Below are positions 28,070 to 36,609 of a stretch of DNA of 64,000 nucleotides, piece by piece (within the stretch, counting starts at the first letter, position 1; every line of letters starts with the position of its first letter). The translations under genes and the position numbers were made by a program. Under the pieces are notes generated by a model, which saw only the letters and a program-made list of their open reading frames with translations, did not search any database and had not been told where the DNA came from. The stretch comes from Sphingopyxis yananensis (GTDB taxonomy: Bacteria; Pseudomonadota; Alphaproteobacteria; Sphingomonadales; Sphingomonadaceae), in the NCBI RefSeq assembly GCF_020687785.1, contig NZ_JAJEWI010000001.1:62001-126000 (forward strand), written 5' to 3'.

Positions 28070-28105
28070 AAAAACAGCCGCCGGAACATTTCGGCGGCTG
28101 TTTTT
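28070..28105 (+). terminator. Intrinsic terminator
   Basis: Perfect 14-base arms AAAAACAGCCGCCG and CGGCGGCTGTTTTT with an eight-base loop, followed by TTTTAATTTT-like sequence, 60 bases after the EF-hand gene. Confidence 0.92.
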
Positions 28106-28185
28106 AATTTTGGCGGCATGAGGTCCTGAACCACATCCGTCACCGTCCATGAAGGTTCGAGCGACAGGGGCCCTCATGATCATGT

Positions 28186-28605
28186 TTAGCTTGACGGCAA
28201 ATCAGCCGGTTGGCTCACGTCGATGATTGTCAAAATACGTTTCTTGCCATCGCGGTCAGGCCAGCTGATGGACGCGCCCTTTGTCATTCCAATTAGTCCG
28301 GCACCAATGGGCGTCAAAATGGACACACGCCCTGCTGAAATATCGGCATCGCGTGGGAAAACCAATGTTACGCTGCGCTCGGCGCCCGATGCTTCATCCA
28401 CATAGGTTACCTGCGATCCCATCGCCACGGCATCTGCGGGGAATTTCTTGGCGGTATGGATGTTCGCGCGGTTGATTTCGTCCAGCAGCATTTCGCAAAT
28501 TTCGGGAAGATCATCTTCCTTGGCCAATGCCAAAGTGGAGAGGGCATCAGCTTGCGTGTCGATCATATGAACGCGTGGCTTACGAACCGTGGGACGAGTG
28601 GTCAT
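28186..28605 (-). CDS. rnk: Rnk-type nucleoside diphosphate kinase regulator (GreA/GreB C-terminal domain)
   Basis: Protein of 139 residues. An N-terminal helical segment (DALSTLALAKEDDLPEICEMLLDEINRA) is followed by the GreA/GreB FKBP-like domain with GSQVTYVDEASGAERSVTLVFP and VSILTPIGAGLIGMTKGASISWP. This is the Rnk layout: it can bind RNA polymerase but lacks the long coiled coil with the acidic tip found in GreA. In Pseudomonas and E. coli Rnk affects nucleoside diphosphate kinase levels. The start at 28605 (MTTRPTVRKP) gives the usual length. Confidence 0.85.
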   Translation of the reverse strand: MTTRPTVRKPRVHMIDTQADALSTLALAKEDDLPEICEMLLDEINRANIHTAKKFPADAVAMGSQVTYVDEASGAERSVTLVFPRDADISAGRVSILTPIGAGLIGMTKGASISWPDRDGKKRILTIIDVSQPADLPSS

Positions 28606-28689
28606 GGTACGGGCTTTCCGTGGTATAGACAAAGTCAGCGCAAATCATACGCTGTGGTCAGAAAATTTCAGTTATTTAGGAAGGACGTC

Positions 28690-28800
28690 AGCGGCTGCCC
28701 CGGGCTCTAAGCGCGGGCGCGCTGGAACCCGGGGCTAAATGCCCGCGAGAAGTTGGCCCCCGTGAAGGCGAAAACGAAAAAGGTCGCGTCGAATCTTCAT
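28690..28800. other. Structured GC-rich intergenic element, candidate non-coding RNA
   Basis: A nested hairpin dominates this gap between radC and rnk: GCCCCGGG (28697-28704) pairs perfectly with CCCGGGGC (28728-28735), and inside it AGCGCG (28710-28715) pairs with CGCGCT (28718-28723). The flank from 28741 to 28790 has no stop in one plus frame and one minus frame, but neither has a start codon with a ribosome-binding site. I favour a structured RNA or regulatory element; strand is undecided. Confidence 0.4.
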
Positions 28801-28863
28801 CCTGCAATGATGTCCTGCATGGGCGGGCAAGTCAAATGCGCTTTAATGATGTAAGAAATATAC

Positions 28864-29553
28864 CTAAATCAATCCCATAGAACGCAGGCTTCGGAAATCT
28901 TGGCCGCCAATGATGATATGATCATGCAGCGTGATACCCAATTTGCCCGCTGCGTCGGCCAGATCGCGGGTAATATTAATGTCTTGCCGGCTGGGTTCTG
29001 GATTTCCACTGGGGTGGTTGTGGACAATGATGATGGCGGCGGCGGCCAGTTCCAACGCACGGCGGACAATTTCGCGAATATAAATGGCGCTTTGATCAAC
29101 AGAGCCTTCGCTAACCAATTCGTCGCGGATTAACATATTGCGGCTGTTCAAATATAAAACCCGAACCCGTTCGCGCTCTATTGGCCCCATGTCGGCGCGC
29201 AGCCAATCGAGCAGGGCGTCCCAGCTGGACAAAATGGGTTGATCACGAAATTGATCGCGTAACATGGTCAGGCTGGTGGCTTGGGCAATTTTCAAGGCAG
29301 CAATCGCGCCGTCCCCCATGCCTTTTATACGGCGCAGCGATTCGGGGTCGGCGCTGATGGTTTGGGAAAAGCTGCCAAATTCGCGCAGCAATATTTTCGC
29401 CAAGGGCTTTGTGTCACGGCGGGGAATGGCAAGCGCCAGAAGATATTCAATAAGTTCGTAATCGGCCAAGCTTTGCGGGTCCGCCAGCAGTCGAGCCCGC
29501 AATCGTCCGCGATGCCCCAAATGGTCAGGCTGAATATTTTCCGTGTCCCCCAT
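28864..29553 (-). CDS. radC: RadC-family JAB-domain protein
   Basis: About 229 residues. An N-terminal helix-hairpin-helix region (RRIKGMGDGAIAALK) is followed by the JAB/MPN metalloprotease-like domain with the metal motif HNHPSGNPEPSRQD (HxHP-x8-SxxD) and an upstream Glu in EIVRRALE. Despite the historical name a repair role is not established. The ATG at 29553 (MGDTENIQ) has GGGG-type sequence nearby and is preferred over a TTG twelve codons upstream. Confidence 0.9.
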   Translation of the reverse strand: MGDTENIQPDHLGHRGRLRARLLADPQSLADYELIEYLLALAIPRRDTKPLAKILLREFGSFSQTISADPESLRRIKGMGDGAIAALKIAQATSLTMLRDQFRDQPILSSWDALLDWLRADMGPIERERVRVLYLNSRNMLIRDELVSEGSVDQSAIYIREIVRRALELAAAAIIIVHNHPSGNPEPSRQDINITRDLADAAGKLGITLHDHIIIGGQDFRSLRSMGLI

Positions 29554-29709
29554 GAAATTGAGAATAGCCGCCTTGCGGGCGCACCTCAACGGTCATAAGG
29601 TCATGGCAGTGATGATCATGGCGACCCAATGCTTAAGATGCTCTATATTCTGCTGCAAAGCGGAGCAGTTGCCGAGTATCTTTGATATATCAGCCCAAAA
29701 GCAAAAATT

Positions 29710-32700
29710 ATGACCAGCAGCGTGCCGCCCAATAGGCCTGATCGGCCCATGGATGCACAAAGTGCCGTGGACGACGACGCCCTTGGCAGCGGCGATGCGC
29801 GTTCAAGTCAATTGGGATCCCGCTTCTCGCGCCTATCGCGCCGCAAAAAAGCTTTGCTGATTGGTACGGGAACATTGGTGGCGGTTGCTGGCCTGTTGTG
29901 GGCACAGCGGGTGGCCATCAGCGATGAATTGATCCGCCAACAATTGGATGATCGCGGTATTGCCGCCACCTATGATATCGAAGCCATTGGACTGCGTACC
30001 CAGCGGTTGACCAATGTTGTCATAGGGCGGCCTGACCGGCCTGATTTGCTTGCCAAATCGTTGGAATTGACGCTGCATTGGGGCTTGTCTGGTCCAACAA
30101 TTGACAGCGTGCGGGCGGATGGCTTGCGCTTGGTGGGGCGCTATCAACAAGGCAAAGTCAGCTTTGGGGAATTGGATAAATTTACGGACCCCACCAGCGA
30201 TAAACCCTTTTCACTGCCTGACTTTTATGCCCGATTGGACGATGCGCGCCTGTCGATTGTCACGCCATGGGCGAATATCGGCGCGTCTTTGAATGGCGCT
30301 GGGAATTTGCGGCGCAATTTCAATGGCAAGCTGGTGTTGCTGGCACCTGCGTTACAGGTGGCGGGCTGTTCAGGGCAGCAGACCACCTTCCAAGGGGATG
30401 TGCGGATACGCCGCGCAGAACCGCAATTTCTTGGTCCGCTGACATTGGATCGCTTGACCTGTGCACAGCAGGATGTGCGGCTGGACAAGCTTCGCGTTAA
30501 TCTGGATGCCGGAATTTCCGAAGACATGACCCGTTGGCGCGGCCGCATGGATGCGGCGTCGCCAACGGTGAAAGTCGCATCACTATCGGCGCGGGACGTC
30601 GGCATAGAGGGGCATTTTTCCGGAACTAGGCAGCGAACCGATGTTAATGTTTCTGCTTTGATCAAGCGTTGGTCGGCCCCGCAGGGGCAGGGGCAAGCGG
30701 TGACGCTGAACTTCGCAGGCTATGCGGGGTCCAATGGCCAAGCTATTGAAGGCGAAGCCAAGATGACGCGGGCATCGGTCGCCTCATCATGGCGAAACAG
30801 CTTGGTGCAAGGCGGGGCGGGCCTGTCGGCCACACCCATCGGTCCGGTGGTTCTGCAAGCGGGGCGCGCTGCATCCATGGCCTTGGCAGATTTTTCGACC
30901 AGCGCGGAATTTGCGTTGTTGGGCAGCGGCGATGTTTCCGAATTCACCTTGGCCAATGTGCAGTTGCGAAGCGGAACGGGCGGTCAAATTACCAGCGGCG
31001 CCGGTAGCCGCTTAATCTATAAAATGGGCGGCGACGGCCCGACATGGACTATGAATGGCAAATGGGACGTACGCGGTGGGGGCTTGCCGCATCTGTCCGC
31101 CCAGGTGCAGCGTAAATACGATGGCCATGTCCATGGACAATTTGCTTTGGCCCCTTATGTCGCTGGCAATGCGATGCTCGCCATGTCTCCGCTTAGGGTC
31201 AGCGGCGCGGGTGATGGTGATTATCGTTTCGACGGTCAGATTCGCCTGTCGGGTCCGGTGGGTGACGGGCGTGTGGAAAGTGCGACCGTCCCGCTGAAAG
31301 GCCGGTGGAGCCGAAATGGTGTCTTGGCGCTGGATAGTGGGTGTCACAATCTAAATGCTCAGATGATTTTGTTTGGCGGCTATCATGTGGATAAGCCGCG
31401 TTTGTCCCTATGCAGCGCGGCGGGGCGGCCCTTGATGGCGATGGGGCCGCAAGGATTGTCGGGGCAGATAAATATGCCCGTATTGGCGCTACGCGGCACG
31501 TCGCAAGACGGTAGCCTGCTGGATATCAAAGCAGGCCGTAGCGTGGTGGATTTGGCCAGCGGCCGATGGAGCGCCCGCGATGCGGTGATCAGCCTGTCGC
31601 CTGCTGCGGTTGCCGCCCAAGTGGCAACACCGTCAGGCACAGGCCCCGCGAACCCAAGCCAGCCAGAGGACGCGCCAGCCGTTCCTACCCATTTTGCTGT
31701 TGCCCATATTGACGGGCGGCGTGACGGTGCAGCCATGGCGGGCAATTTAAGCGGCGCGGAAGGGCGCATAGGCGCTGTCCCCTTGAACATGGGGCAAATT
31801 GATGGCGTGTGGCGATGGGCGAATGGGGCGCTAACGCTGGACGGCCAAATGCGCCTGACGGATGCGTCTGATGATCCGCGTTTTCAGCCATTGGTTGCGC
31901 CCGCTGCATCGCTGCGCTTTGAAAATGGCCGCATGACCGCTCATGCCGCTTTCAACGAAGAACGTAGTGCTCGCCATATTGTCGATGCCGATATCGTCCA
32001 CCAATTTGATGGCAGCGGTGGCTCGACCAAGCTGACTGTCAAGGAATTGCGCTTTGATGAACAATTTCAGCCCGACCAACTGACCCGTCTGGCCTTGGGT
32101 GTGGTCGCCAATGTCGACGGGTCGGTTGTTGGTGAAGGTTTTATTCGCTGGAATGATGCTGGCGTCACCAGCAATGGCACTTTCGCCACAGCGCACACCA
32201 ATTTGGCGGCCGCCTTTGGTCCCGTTAGTAACCTAAGCGGGACCATCGTTTTTGATGATCTGTTGAATTTGCGCTCGGCCCCAACGCAAGTTGTGACGAT
32301 TGGCGAAATTAACCCCGGTATCGCCGTGCTGGACGGCAAAGTCGAATATATGCTGACCGGCGATCAAACCGTGCGGATCGAGGGTGGCCGTTGGCCGTTG
32401 GCCAGCGGGGAACTGCGTTTGCACCCCGCGACGTTGAATTTTGGCGTCGAGGAAACCCGCCATTTGAATTTTGAATTGGTGGGCATTGATGCGGCGCATT
32501 TAATGCAAAGCTTTGATTTCGAAAATTTGAACGTGACTGGGGTGTTTGACGGAAGCTTGCCAGTGGAATTTGGTGGGTTGGGTGGTCGGATTGTCGATGG
32601 CCGTGTCGATTCGCGTTCGGGTGGTGGAAATATCGCCTATGTCGGCGAATTATCGAACCGCAATCTGGGCGCGATGGCCAATTTTGCCTTTGGCGCGCTG

Positions 32701-33033
32701 CGCTCGCTCAACTATTCCGAACTGTCGATTGTCTTAAATGGCGAGTTGGACGGGGAAATGGTGACCGATATTCGTTTTGGCGGTGTAGGACAGGGGGAAG
32801 GGACCACCCAAAATTTCCTGACTCGTCAGATCGCGCGTATTCCCATGATATTTAATGTGAAAATCAGCGCGCCTTTCCGGTCGCTTTTTACAACGGTGCG
32901 GGGATTATATGACCCCAGTGTCCAAATAGAACAGAATTTGCCTGAACTGATCCGTAGGCAAGAAGAGATGGAAGAGCAGGTCGAACAGCAAAATAAGCTT
33001 GTTCAGCCTTCAGCAAGCGAGCCTGTGCAATGA
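29710..33033 (+). CDS. ydbH: YdbH-family intermembrane AsmA-like protein
   Basis: Large protein of 1107 residues. One N-terminal membrane helix (KALLIGTGTLVAVAGLLWA, about residues 47-65) anchors it in the inner membrane and the rest is periplasmic and rich in beta-strands, as in AsmA-like bridge proteins. The C-terminal third (LNLRSAPTQVVTIGEINPGI, GLGGRIVDGRVDSRSGGGNIAYVGEL and an LNYSELSI block) matches the YdbH/dicarboxylate-transport domain. In E. coli YdbH forms a lipid-transport bridge with the lipoprotein YnbE. Here ynbE overlaps its stop and ydbL follows, which makes the assignment firm. Confidence 0.88.
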   Translation: MTSSVPPNRPDRPMDAQSAVDDDALGSGDARSSQLGSRFSRLSRRKKALLIGTGTLVAVAGLLWAQRVAISDELIRQQLDDRGIAATYDIEAIGLRTQRLTNVVIGRPDRPDLLAKSLELTLHWGLSGPTIDSVRADGLRLVGRYQQGKVSFGELDKFTDPTSDKPFSLPDFYARLDDARLSIVTPWANIGASLNGAGNLRRNFNGKLVLLAPALQVAGCSGQQTTFQGDVRIRRAEPQFLGPLTLDRLTCAQQDVRLDKLRVNLDAGISEDMTRWRGRMDAASPTVKVASLSARDVGIEGHFSGTRQRTDVNVSALIKRWSAPQGQGQAVTLNFAGYAGSNGQAIEGEAKMTRASVASSWRNSLVQGGAGLSATPIGPVVLQAGRAASMALADFSTSAEFALLGSGDVSEFTLANVQLRSGTGGQITSGAGSRLIYKMGGDGPTWTMNGKWDVRGGGLPHLSAQVQRKYDGHVHGQFALAPYVAGNAMLAMSPLRVSGAGDGDYRFDGQIRLSGPVGDGRVESATVPLKGRWSRNGVLALDSGCHNLNAQMILFGGYHVDKPRLSLCSAAGRPLMAMGPQGLSGQINMPVLALRGTSQDGSLLDIKAGRSVVDLASGRWSARDAVISLSPAAVAAQVATPSGTGPANPSQPEDAPAVPTHFAVAHIDGRRDGAAMAGNLSGAEGRIGAVPLNMGQIDGVWRWANGALTLDGQMRLTDASDDPRFQPLVAPAASLRFENGRMTAHAAFNEERSARHIVDADIVHQFDGSGGSTKLTVKELRFDEQFQPDQLTRLALGVVANVDGSVVGEGFIRWNDAGVTSNGTFATAHTNLAAAFGPVSNLSGTIVFDDLLNLRSAPTQVVTIGEINPGIAVLDGKVEYMLTGDQTVRIEGGRWPLASGELRLHPATLNFGVEETRHLNFELVGIDAAHLMQSFDFENLNVTGVFDGSLPVEFGGLGGRIVDGRVDSRSGGGNIAYVGELSNRNLGAMANFAFGALRSLNYSELSIVLNGELDGEMVTDIRFGGVGQGEGTTQNFLTRQIARIPMIFNVKISAPFRSLFTTVRGLYDPSVQIEQNLPELIRRQEEMEEQVEQQNKLVQPSASEPVQ

Positions 33034-33245
33034 TAATTTCGAAAATGAAGGAAGGTCTATTGGCCTTGGGTGGGAAAAATATTGTTGTGGCAGTTGCGTT
33101 GATGTCGCTGGCCGCCTGTGTGCAGATCAAAGCGCCAGATAAGCCAATAAAGATCAACCTGAACATCCGCATCAATCAGGAAATCGTTTATAAGCTGGAC
33201 GGGGATGCCAAAAAGCTGATCGATCAAAATAGCGGCATATTCTGA
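33030..33245 (+). CDS. ynbE: YnbE-family outer-membrane lipoprotein
   Basis: Small lipoprotein of 71 residues. The signal peptide ends in the lipobox LAAC (Cys near residue 31), and the mature part contains INLNIRINQEIVYKLD, the short beta region that in E. coli YnbE pairs with the C-terminus of YdbH. Its ATG overlaps the ydbH stop codon (ATGA). An in-frame ATG at 33045 would also leave a complete signal peptide. Confidence 0.88.
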   Translation: MIISKMKEGLLALGGKNIVVAVALMSLAACVQIKAPDKPIKINLNIRINQEIVYKLDGDAKKLIDQNSGIF

Positions 33246-33271
33246 CAATATATTCGACAGGGACGAAGATT

Positions 33272-33682
33272 ATGACAAAGATTGGATCACAAAAGCTGAT
33301 GGGTCGGAAGCGTTGGATCGCTGGGGCCTTGTTAACGGCTGCCGCTGTGGCGGTTGCGGTTCCATCGGCCATGGCGCAGCGTGACCCTGCTTATGAAGCC
33401 GCACGTGCGGCAGGCCAGATTGGCGAGCAGCCTGACGGCTATTTGGGCTTTGTCACCGCGCCGACCCCCGACATTCGCAATTTGGTGACGGATATCAATA
33501 TCAAACGCAAAGCAGCTTATACCAATGGCGCGCCGGCTGGCAGCACGGTGGAGCAATTTGCCTTCACCACGGCTTGTAATTTGATCGCCAAAACAAAGCC
33601 GGGTGAAAAATATAAAGCCCCCGATGGAAGCTGGCAAACGCGGGGTGCGGATGCGCCAATACGCGATTCGCGGTGCATCTAA
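33272..33682 (+). CDS. ydbL: YdbL-family periplasmic protein (DUF1318)
   Basis: Exported protein of 136 residues with a signal peptide (WIAGALLTAAAVAVAVPSAMA). The mature part AARAAGQIGEQPDGYLGFV, followed by INIKRKAAYTNGAPAGSTVEQFA and the terminal KYKAPDGSWQTR, matches DUF1318/YdbL. In E. coli YdbL is thought to act as a chaperone limiting YnbE multimerisation on YdbH. It is third in the ydbH-ynbE-ydbL operon, 26 bases after ynbE. Confidence 0.88.
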   Translation: MTKIGSQKLMGRKRWIAGALLTAAAVAVAVPSAMAQRDPAYEAARAAGQIGEQPDGYLGFVTAPTPDIRNLVTDINIKRKAAYTNGAPAGSTVEQFAFTTACNLIAKTKPGEKYKAPDGSWQTRGADAPIRDSRCI

Positions 33683-33733
33683 AAATATATTTTGGATATT
33701 GCGCTGCAATCCATTGAATAACCCACAATTTTC

Positions 33734-33763
33734 ATGCCGCGGCGTCTTTTTGCGCTGCGGCAT
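33734..33763 (+). terminator. Hairpin terminator of ydbH-ynbE-ydbL
   Basis: Eleven-base arms ATGCCGCGGCG and CGCTGCGGCAT with one mismatch and a T-rich loop, 50 bases after the ydbL stop and followed by TTCTATAT. Confidence 0.6.
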
Positions 33764-33833
33764 TTCTATATGGTGCAGCACAAGCATTGACTTACGGGGG
33801 ATGCATACCTAAACGGACCGCGCCTTAGGGGCT

Positions 33834-33855
33834 CCCAGAGTTTCTGGGCCTTTTT
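33834..33855 (+). terminator. Short hairpin plus T-run upstream of atpI (attenuator-like)
   Basis: CCCAGA-GTT-TCTGGG followed by CCTTTTTC forms a small intrinsic-terminator shape 50 bases before atpI. It may end upstream transcripts or attenuate an atp leader; see findings. Confidence 0.5.
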
Positions 33856-33905
33856 CGTAAATGGAATTCGGAAAGGCTTCCGTATCCATTCAAGGAGGAT
33901 GGCCA

Positions 33906-34229
33906 ATGACGATGGAGAGTGGCAGCGATCCGAAACGCACTTCGGAGGATTCGCGTCTGGCCTCGCTGAACAAGCGATTGGATCAGGCTGCGGCCAATGA
34001 AGTGAAGCGGACAGCGGTGAAAGGGACGGCGGAAGGCGATGCCAACTACCGACTTGGAAACCGTGTTCTGGCGGAATTGCTGGGCGGTTTGATCGGCGGC
34101 GCTCTTTTTGGGTGGTTGATTGATCTGGTCGCTGGTACCCAACCTTGGGGTTTGCTGGGCATGTTGTTGCTGGGCGTCATTGTGGCGTTTCGGAACATTA
34201 TTCGTCTGGCTTCAACGCCGCGCGACTAG
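33906..34229 (+). CDS. atpI: ATP synthase protein I (assembly factor)
   Basis: Protein of 107 residues with a polar, charged N-terminal half and two C-terminal transmembrane helices (LAELLGGLIGGALFGWLIDL and GLLGMLLLGVIVAFRNIIRL). This matches AtpI of the F0F1 operon in alphaproteobacteria, an assembly aid for the c-ring. AAGGAGG at 33893-33899 marks the ATG at 33906. First gene of the F0 operon atpI-B-E-F'-F. Confidence 0.9.
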   Translation: MTMESGSDPKRTSEDSRLASLNKRLDQAAANEVKRTAVKGTAEGDANYRLGNRVLAELLGGLIGGALFGWLIDLVAGTQPWGLLGMLLLGVIVAFRNIIRLASTPRD

Positions 34230-34292
34230 CGCGAGCATGGGGTTTTTCAGCGGGGCAGTTTTGCTGCTTCGCAATGCGTGTGGAGTGAACGA

Positions 34293-35078
34293 GTGGCGGC
34301 GGAATCCGGCAAGATCGATCCGATGCACCAGTTTGAAGTTGCGCCAATCGGCAGCGGCTTCGACTTGGGCGGTCAGGAAATCATGTTCACGAACAGCGCT
34401 TTGTGGATGGCTGTAGCGGCCATTCTGCTGGCTGTGTTCATGATTGGCGGCATGAAGCGTCAACTGGTGCCTGGCCGTTGGCAGGCAGCAGTCGAGGGCT
34501 TCACCAATTTTATCGCTGGCATGACCACGCAAAGCATTGGCAGTGAAGGTCGTAAATATACGCCTTATGTCTTCTCGCTTTTCATGTTCATCCTATTTTG
34601 TAACCTTGTCGGCATGTTGCCGCTGGGTGTTTTTGGGCTTCATCCCTTTACAGCCACCAGCCATTTGGCGGTGACCGGCGTTTTGGCGCTGCTCTCCTTC
34701 TCCATTGTGCTGATTGTTGGCTTTTGGAAGCATGGCCTGCATTTCTTCTCGCTGTTCGTGCCGCAGGGCACGCCCAAAGTGATGTTGCCGCTGATTGTTC
34801 CGATTGAGTTTTTCTCTTTCATGATCCGTCCGTTCAGCTTGGCACTGCGTCTCTTTGTGGCCATGACAGCCGGTCACCTTTTGCTGAAGGTTCTTTCCAG
34901 CTTCGTGATCAGCGGCTTTAACGCTGACACGCTGTGGCTTGGTTCGATTGTTTCGGTTCTCAGCTTCACGCTGATGATCGGTATTACCGCGCTGGAACTG
35001 CTGGTGGCTGGTATTCAGGCTTATGTTTTCGCCCTTTTGACCTCGTTGTACATTAACGACGCGGTTAATCTTCACTAA
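34293..35078 (+). CDS. atpB: F0 ATP synthase subunit a
   Basis: Membrane subunit of 261 residues forming the proton half-channels. The start is taken as GTG at 34293 (MAAESGKIDPMHQFEV) because GGAG lies seven bases upstream and sphingomonad AtpB proteins begin this way; the frame itself opens at a GTG five codons earlier. The essential Arg lies in FSLALRLFVAMTAGHLLL, and ITALELLVAGIQAYVFALLTSLYI is the conserved C-terminal helix. Confidence 0.95.
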   Translation: MAAESGKIDPMHQFEVAPIGSGFDLGGQEIMFTNSALWMAVAAILLAVFMIGGMKRQLVPGRWQAAVEGFTNFIAGMTTQSIGSEGRKYTPYVFSLFMFILFCNLVGMLPLGVFGLHPFTATSHLAVTGVLALLSFSIVLIVGFWKHGLHFFSLFVPQGTPKVMLPLIVPIEFFSFMIRPFSLALRLFVAMTAGHLLLKVLSSFVISGFNADTLWLGSIVSVLSFTLMIGITALELLVAGIQAYVFALLTSLYINDAVNLH

Positions 35079-35117
35079 TACTAGATTTTTAAGTTATCAT
35101 ACGAAGGAGTTAAGATA

Positions 35118-35345
35118 ATGGACGCAGAAGCAGCAAAGCTGATCGGTGCTGGTCTGGCCGCAATTGGCGCCGGTATTTCGGCTCTGGGCGTGGGCAATGT
35201 TTTCTCCAGCTTCTTGGAAGGCGCTCTGCGCAATCCAGCAGCTGCTGATGGTCAGCAAGGCCGTCTGTTCATCGGCTTTGCCGCGGCAGAACTTCTGGGC
35301 CTGTTGGCGTTCGTCGTCGCAGTTCTGTTGATCTTCGTCGCCTAA
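35118..35345 (+). CDS. atpE: F0 ATP synthase subunit c
   Basis: Proteolipid of 75 residues with two membrane helices and a polar loop (EGALRNPAAADGQ). The ion-carrying carboxylate is the Glu in FAAAELLGLLAFVV, and the first helix has the Gly-rich packing pattern GAGLAAIGAGISALGVG. No sodium-type ligand set is seen, so proton coupling is expected. GAAGGAG precedes the start. Confidence 0.96.
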   Translation: MDAEAAKLIGAGLAAIGAGISALGVGNVFSSFLEGALRNPAAADGQQGRLFIGFAAAELLGLLAFVVAVLLIFVA

Positions 35346-35425
35346 TCCCAAGAGAATTCGCCGGTTGCCCTATGGGGTGACCGGCTTGCTCTTGACGTGT
35401 TTCCTTTCATCAAGGCTCGATTTTC

Positions 35426-35926
35426 ATGCCTCAGATAGCCCAGCTAACCGCTGACAATTGGTATCTTGCCTCGCAACTCTTTTGGTTGCTGGTCATTTTC
35501 GCCAGCGTCTATGTGGTAATCGGCCGCGGCATGCTGCCGAAGATCGAGGCGACGGTTGACGCACGCGATCGCAAGGTCGCAGGTGATTTGGCAGCCGCCA
35601 AATCGGCCCACGCCGCCGCCGACGCTTTGGAAGAAAGCTATCGCCAGAAAAATGATGCCGCCCGTGCCGACGCCCAGCGCGTTGTGACGGAAGCCAAGGA
35701 TGCTGCTGCACGTGATGCAGAAAAGCGCCTTGCGGTTATCGACGCAGAATTGGCGCAAAAACTGGCTTCGGCTGAACAGGAAATTTCGGCTGCTCGCACC
35801 TCTGCTATGGCAGAAGTGGAATCGGTTGCTGCAGAAGCAGCGACGGATTTGGTTGCCAAGCTTTCCGGCGTTACAGTCGAACAGGCTGATGCTCAGCAGG
35901 CAGTAAAGGCGGTGATCCGTGGTTAA
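35426..35926 (+). CDS. atpF': F0 ATP synthase subunit b' (second stalk subunit)
   Basis: Protein of 166 residues with an N-terminal membrane helix (LFWLLVIFASVYVVIG) and a long Ala/Glu/Lys-rich coiled coil. Position before a second b-type gene and sequence type fit the b' subunit of alphaproteobacteria, which forms a heterodimeric stalk with AtpF. It overlaps atpF by eight bases. Confidence 0.92.
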   Translation: MPQIAQLTADNWYLASQLFWLLVIFASVYVVIGRGMLPKIEATVDARDRKVAGDLAAAKSAHAAADALEESYRQKNDAARADAQRVVTEAKDAAARDAEKRLAVIDAELAQKLASAEQEISAARTSAMAEVESVAAEAATDLVAKLSGVTVEQADAQQAVKAVIRG

Positions 35927-36449
35927 TGCATCCTTGATTTTGGCTGCAGGTGCCAATGAACCCACAGCTTTTGGCTTTGACGCCACAGGCTGGGTTTCCA
36001 TCGCCATGCTGGCGCTGGTCGCCATTGTCTTGTGGAAAAAGGTTCCTGCGATGATCGCAGGCAGCTTGGACAACAAGATTGCTGAGATTTCAAAGCAGCT
36101 CACTGAAGCAGAGGCGCTCCGTAAGGATGCCGAAGCTTTGAAGAGCGAATATGAAGCCAAGTTGGCATCGGCGGAACGCGAAGTCGCAGACATTCGCAGC
36201 CGCGCCAGCGCAGAAGCCGATGGCCTGATCGAAAAGGCCAAGGCAGATGCGACCGCTTTGATTGGCCGCCGCCAGCAAATGGCCGAAGATCGCATCGCAG
36301 CAGCAGAAGCTGGTGCGTTGGCAGATGTTCGTTCGGCTGCTGCCAAGGCTGCTACTGATGCCGCTGCTGTGCTGATTGCTGCAAAGCATGATGCGGCCGC
36401 TGACAAGGCGTTGGTTGATAGTGCGATTGCTTCGGTCACCAAAGCTTGA
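35919..36449 (+). CDS. atpF: F0 ATP synthase subunit b
   Basis: Protein of 176 residues starting at GTG within the end of atpF'. A membrane helix (GWVSIAMLALVAIVLWKKVP) is followed by a long coiled coil (ISKQLTEAEALRKDAEALKS, then EREVADIRSRASAEADGLIE). It pairs with b' as peripheral stalk. The operon ends here with a terminator; delta, alpha, gamma, beta and epsilon genes are absent, as expected where F1 genes sit in a separate operon. Confidence 0.93.
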   Translation: MVNASLILAAGANEPTAFGFDATGWVSIAMLALVAIVLWKKVPAMIAGSLDNKIAEISKQLTEAEALRKDAEALKSEYEAKLASAEREVADIRSRASAEADGLIEKAKADATALIGRRQQMAEDRIAAAEAGALADVRSAAAKAATDAAAVLIAAKHDAAADKALVDSAIASVTKA

Positions 36450-36485
36450 TCTGACCGAATAGGTCCTTGGACCGAACAAGATGCG

Positions 36486-36515
36486 AAGGCGCTGAACCCA
36501 TGGGTACAGCGCCTT
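36486..36515 (+). terminator. Intrinsic terminator of the F0 operon
   Basis: Arms AAGGCGCTG and CAGCGCCTT with an inner ACCC/GGGT pairing, followed by TCTTCGTTTTT, 36 bases after atpF. Confidence 0.85.
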
Positions 36516-36609
36516 TCTTCGTTTTTGGGCGTGTTCAGCGGCCAGATTTGGTGCCACTGTCGATGCGCCAGCCCCGAACAGACTGGCGGTGGGGCGAAAG
36601 ACACCCTAA

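Noticed and set aside
35444..36604. 386-codon minus-strand frame over atpF' and atpF
   Set aside because: Ala/Ser-rich artefact of the coiled-coil codons on the other strand; the two b subunits are certain.
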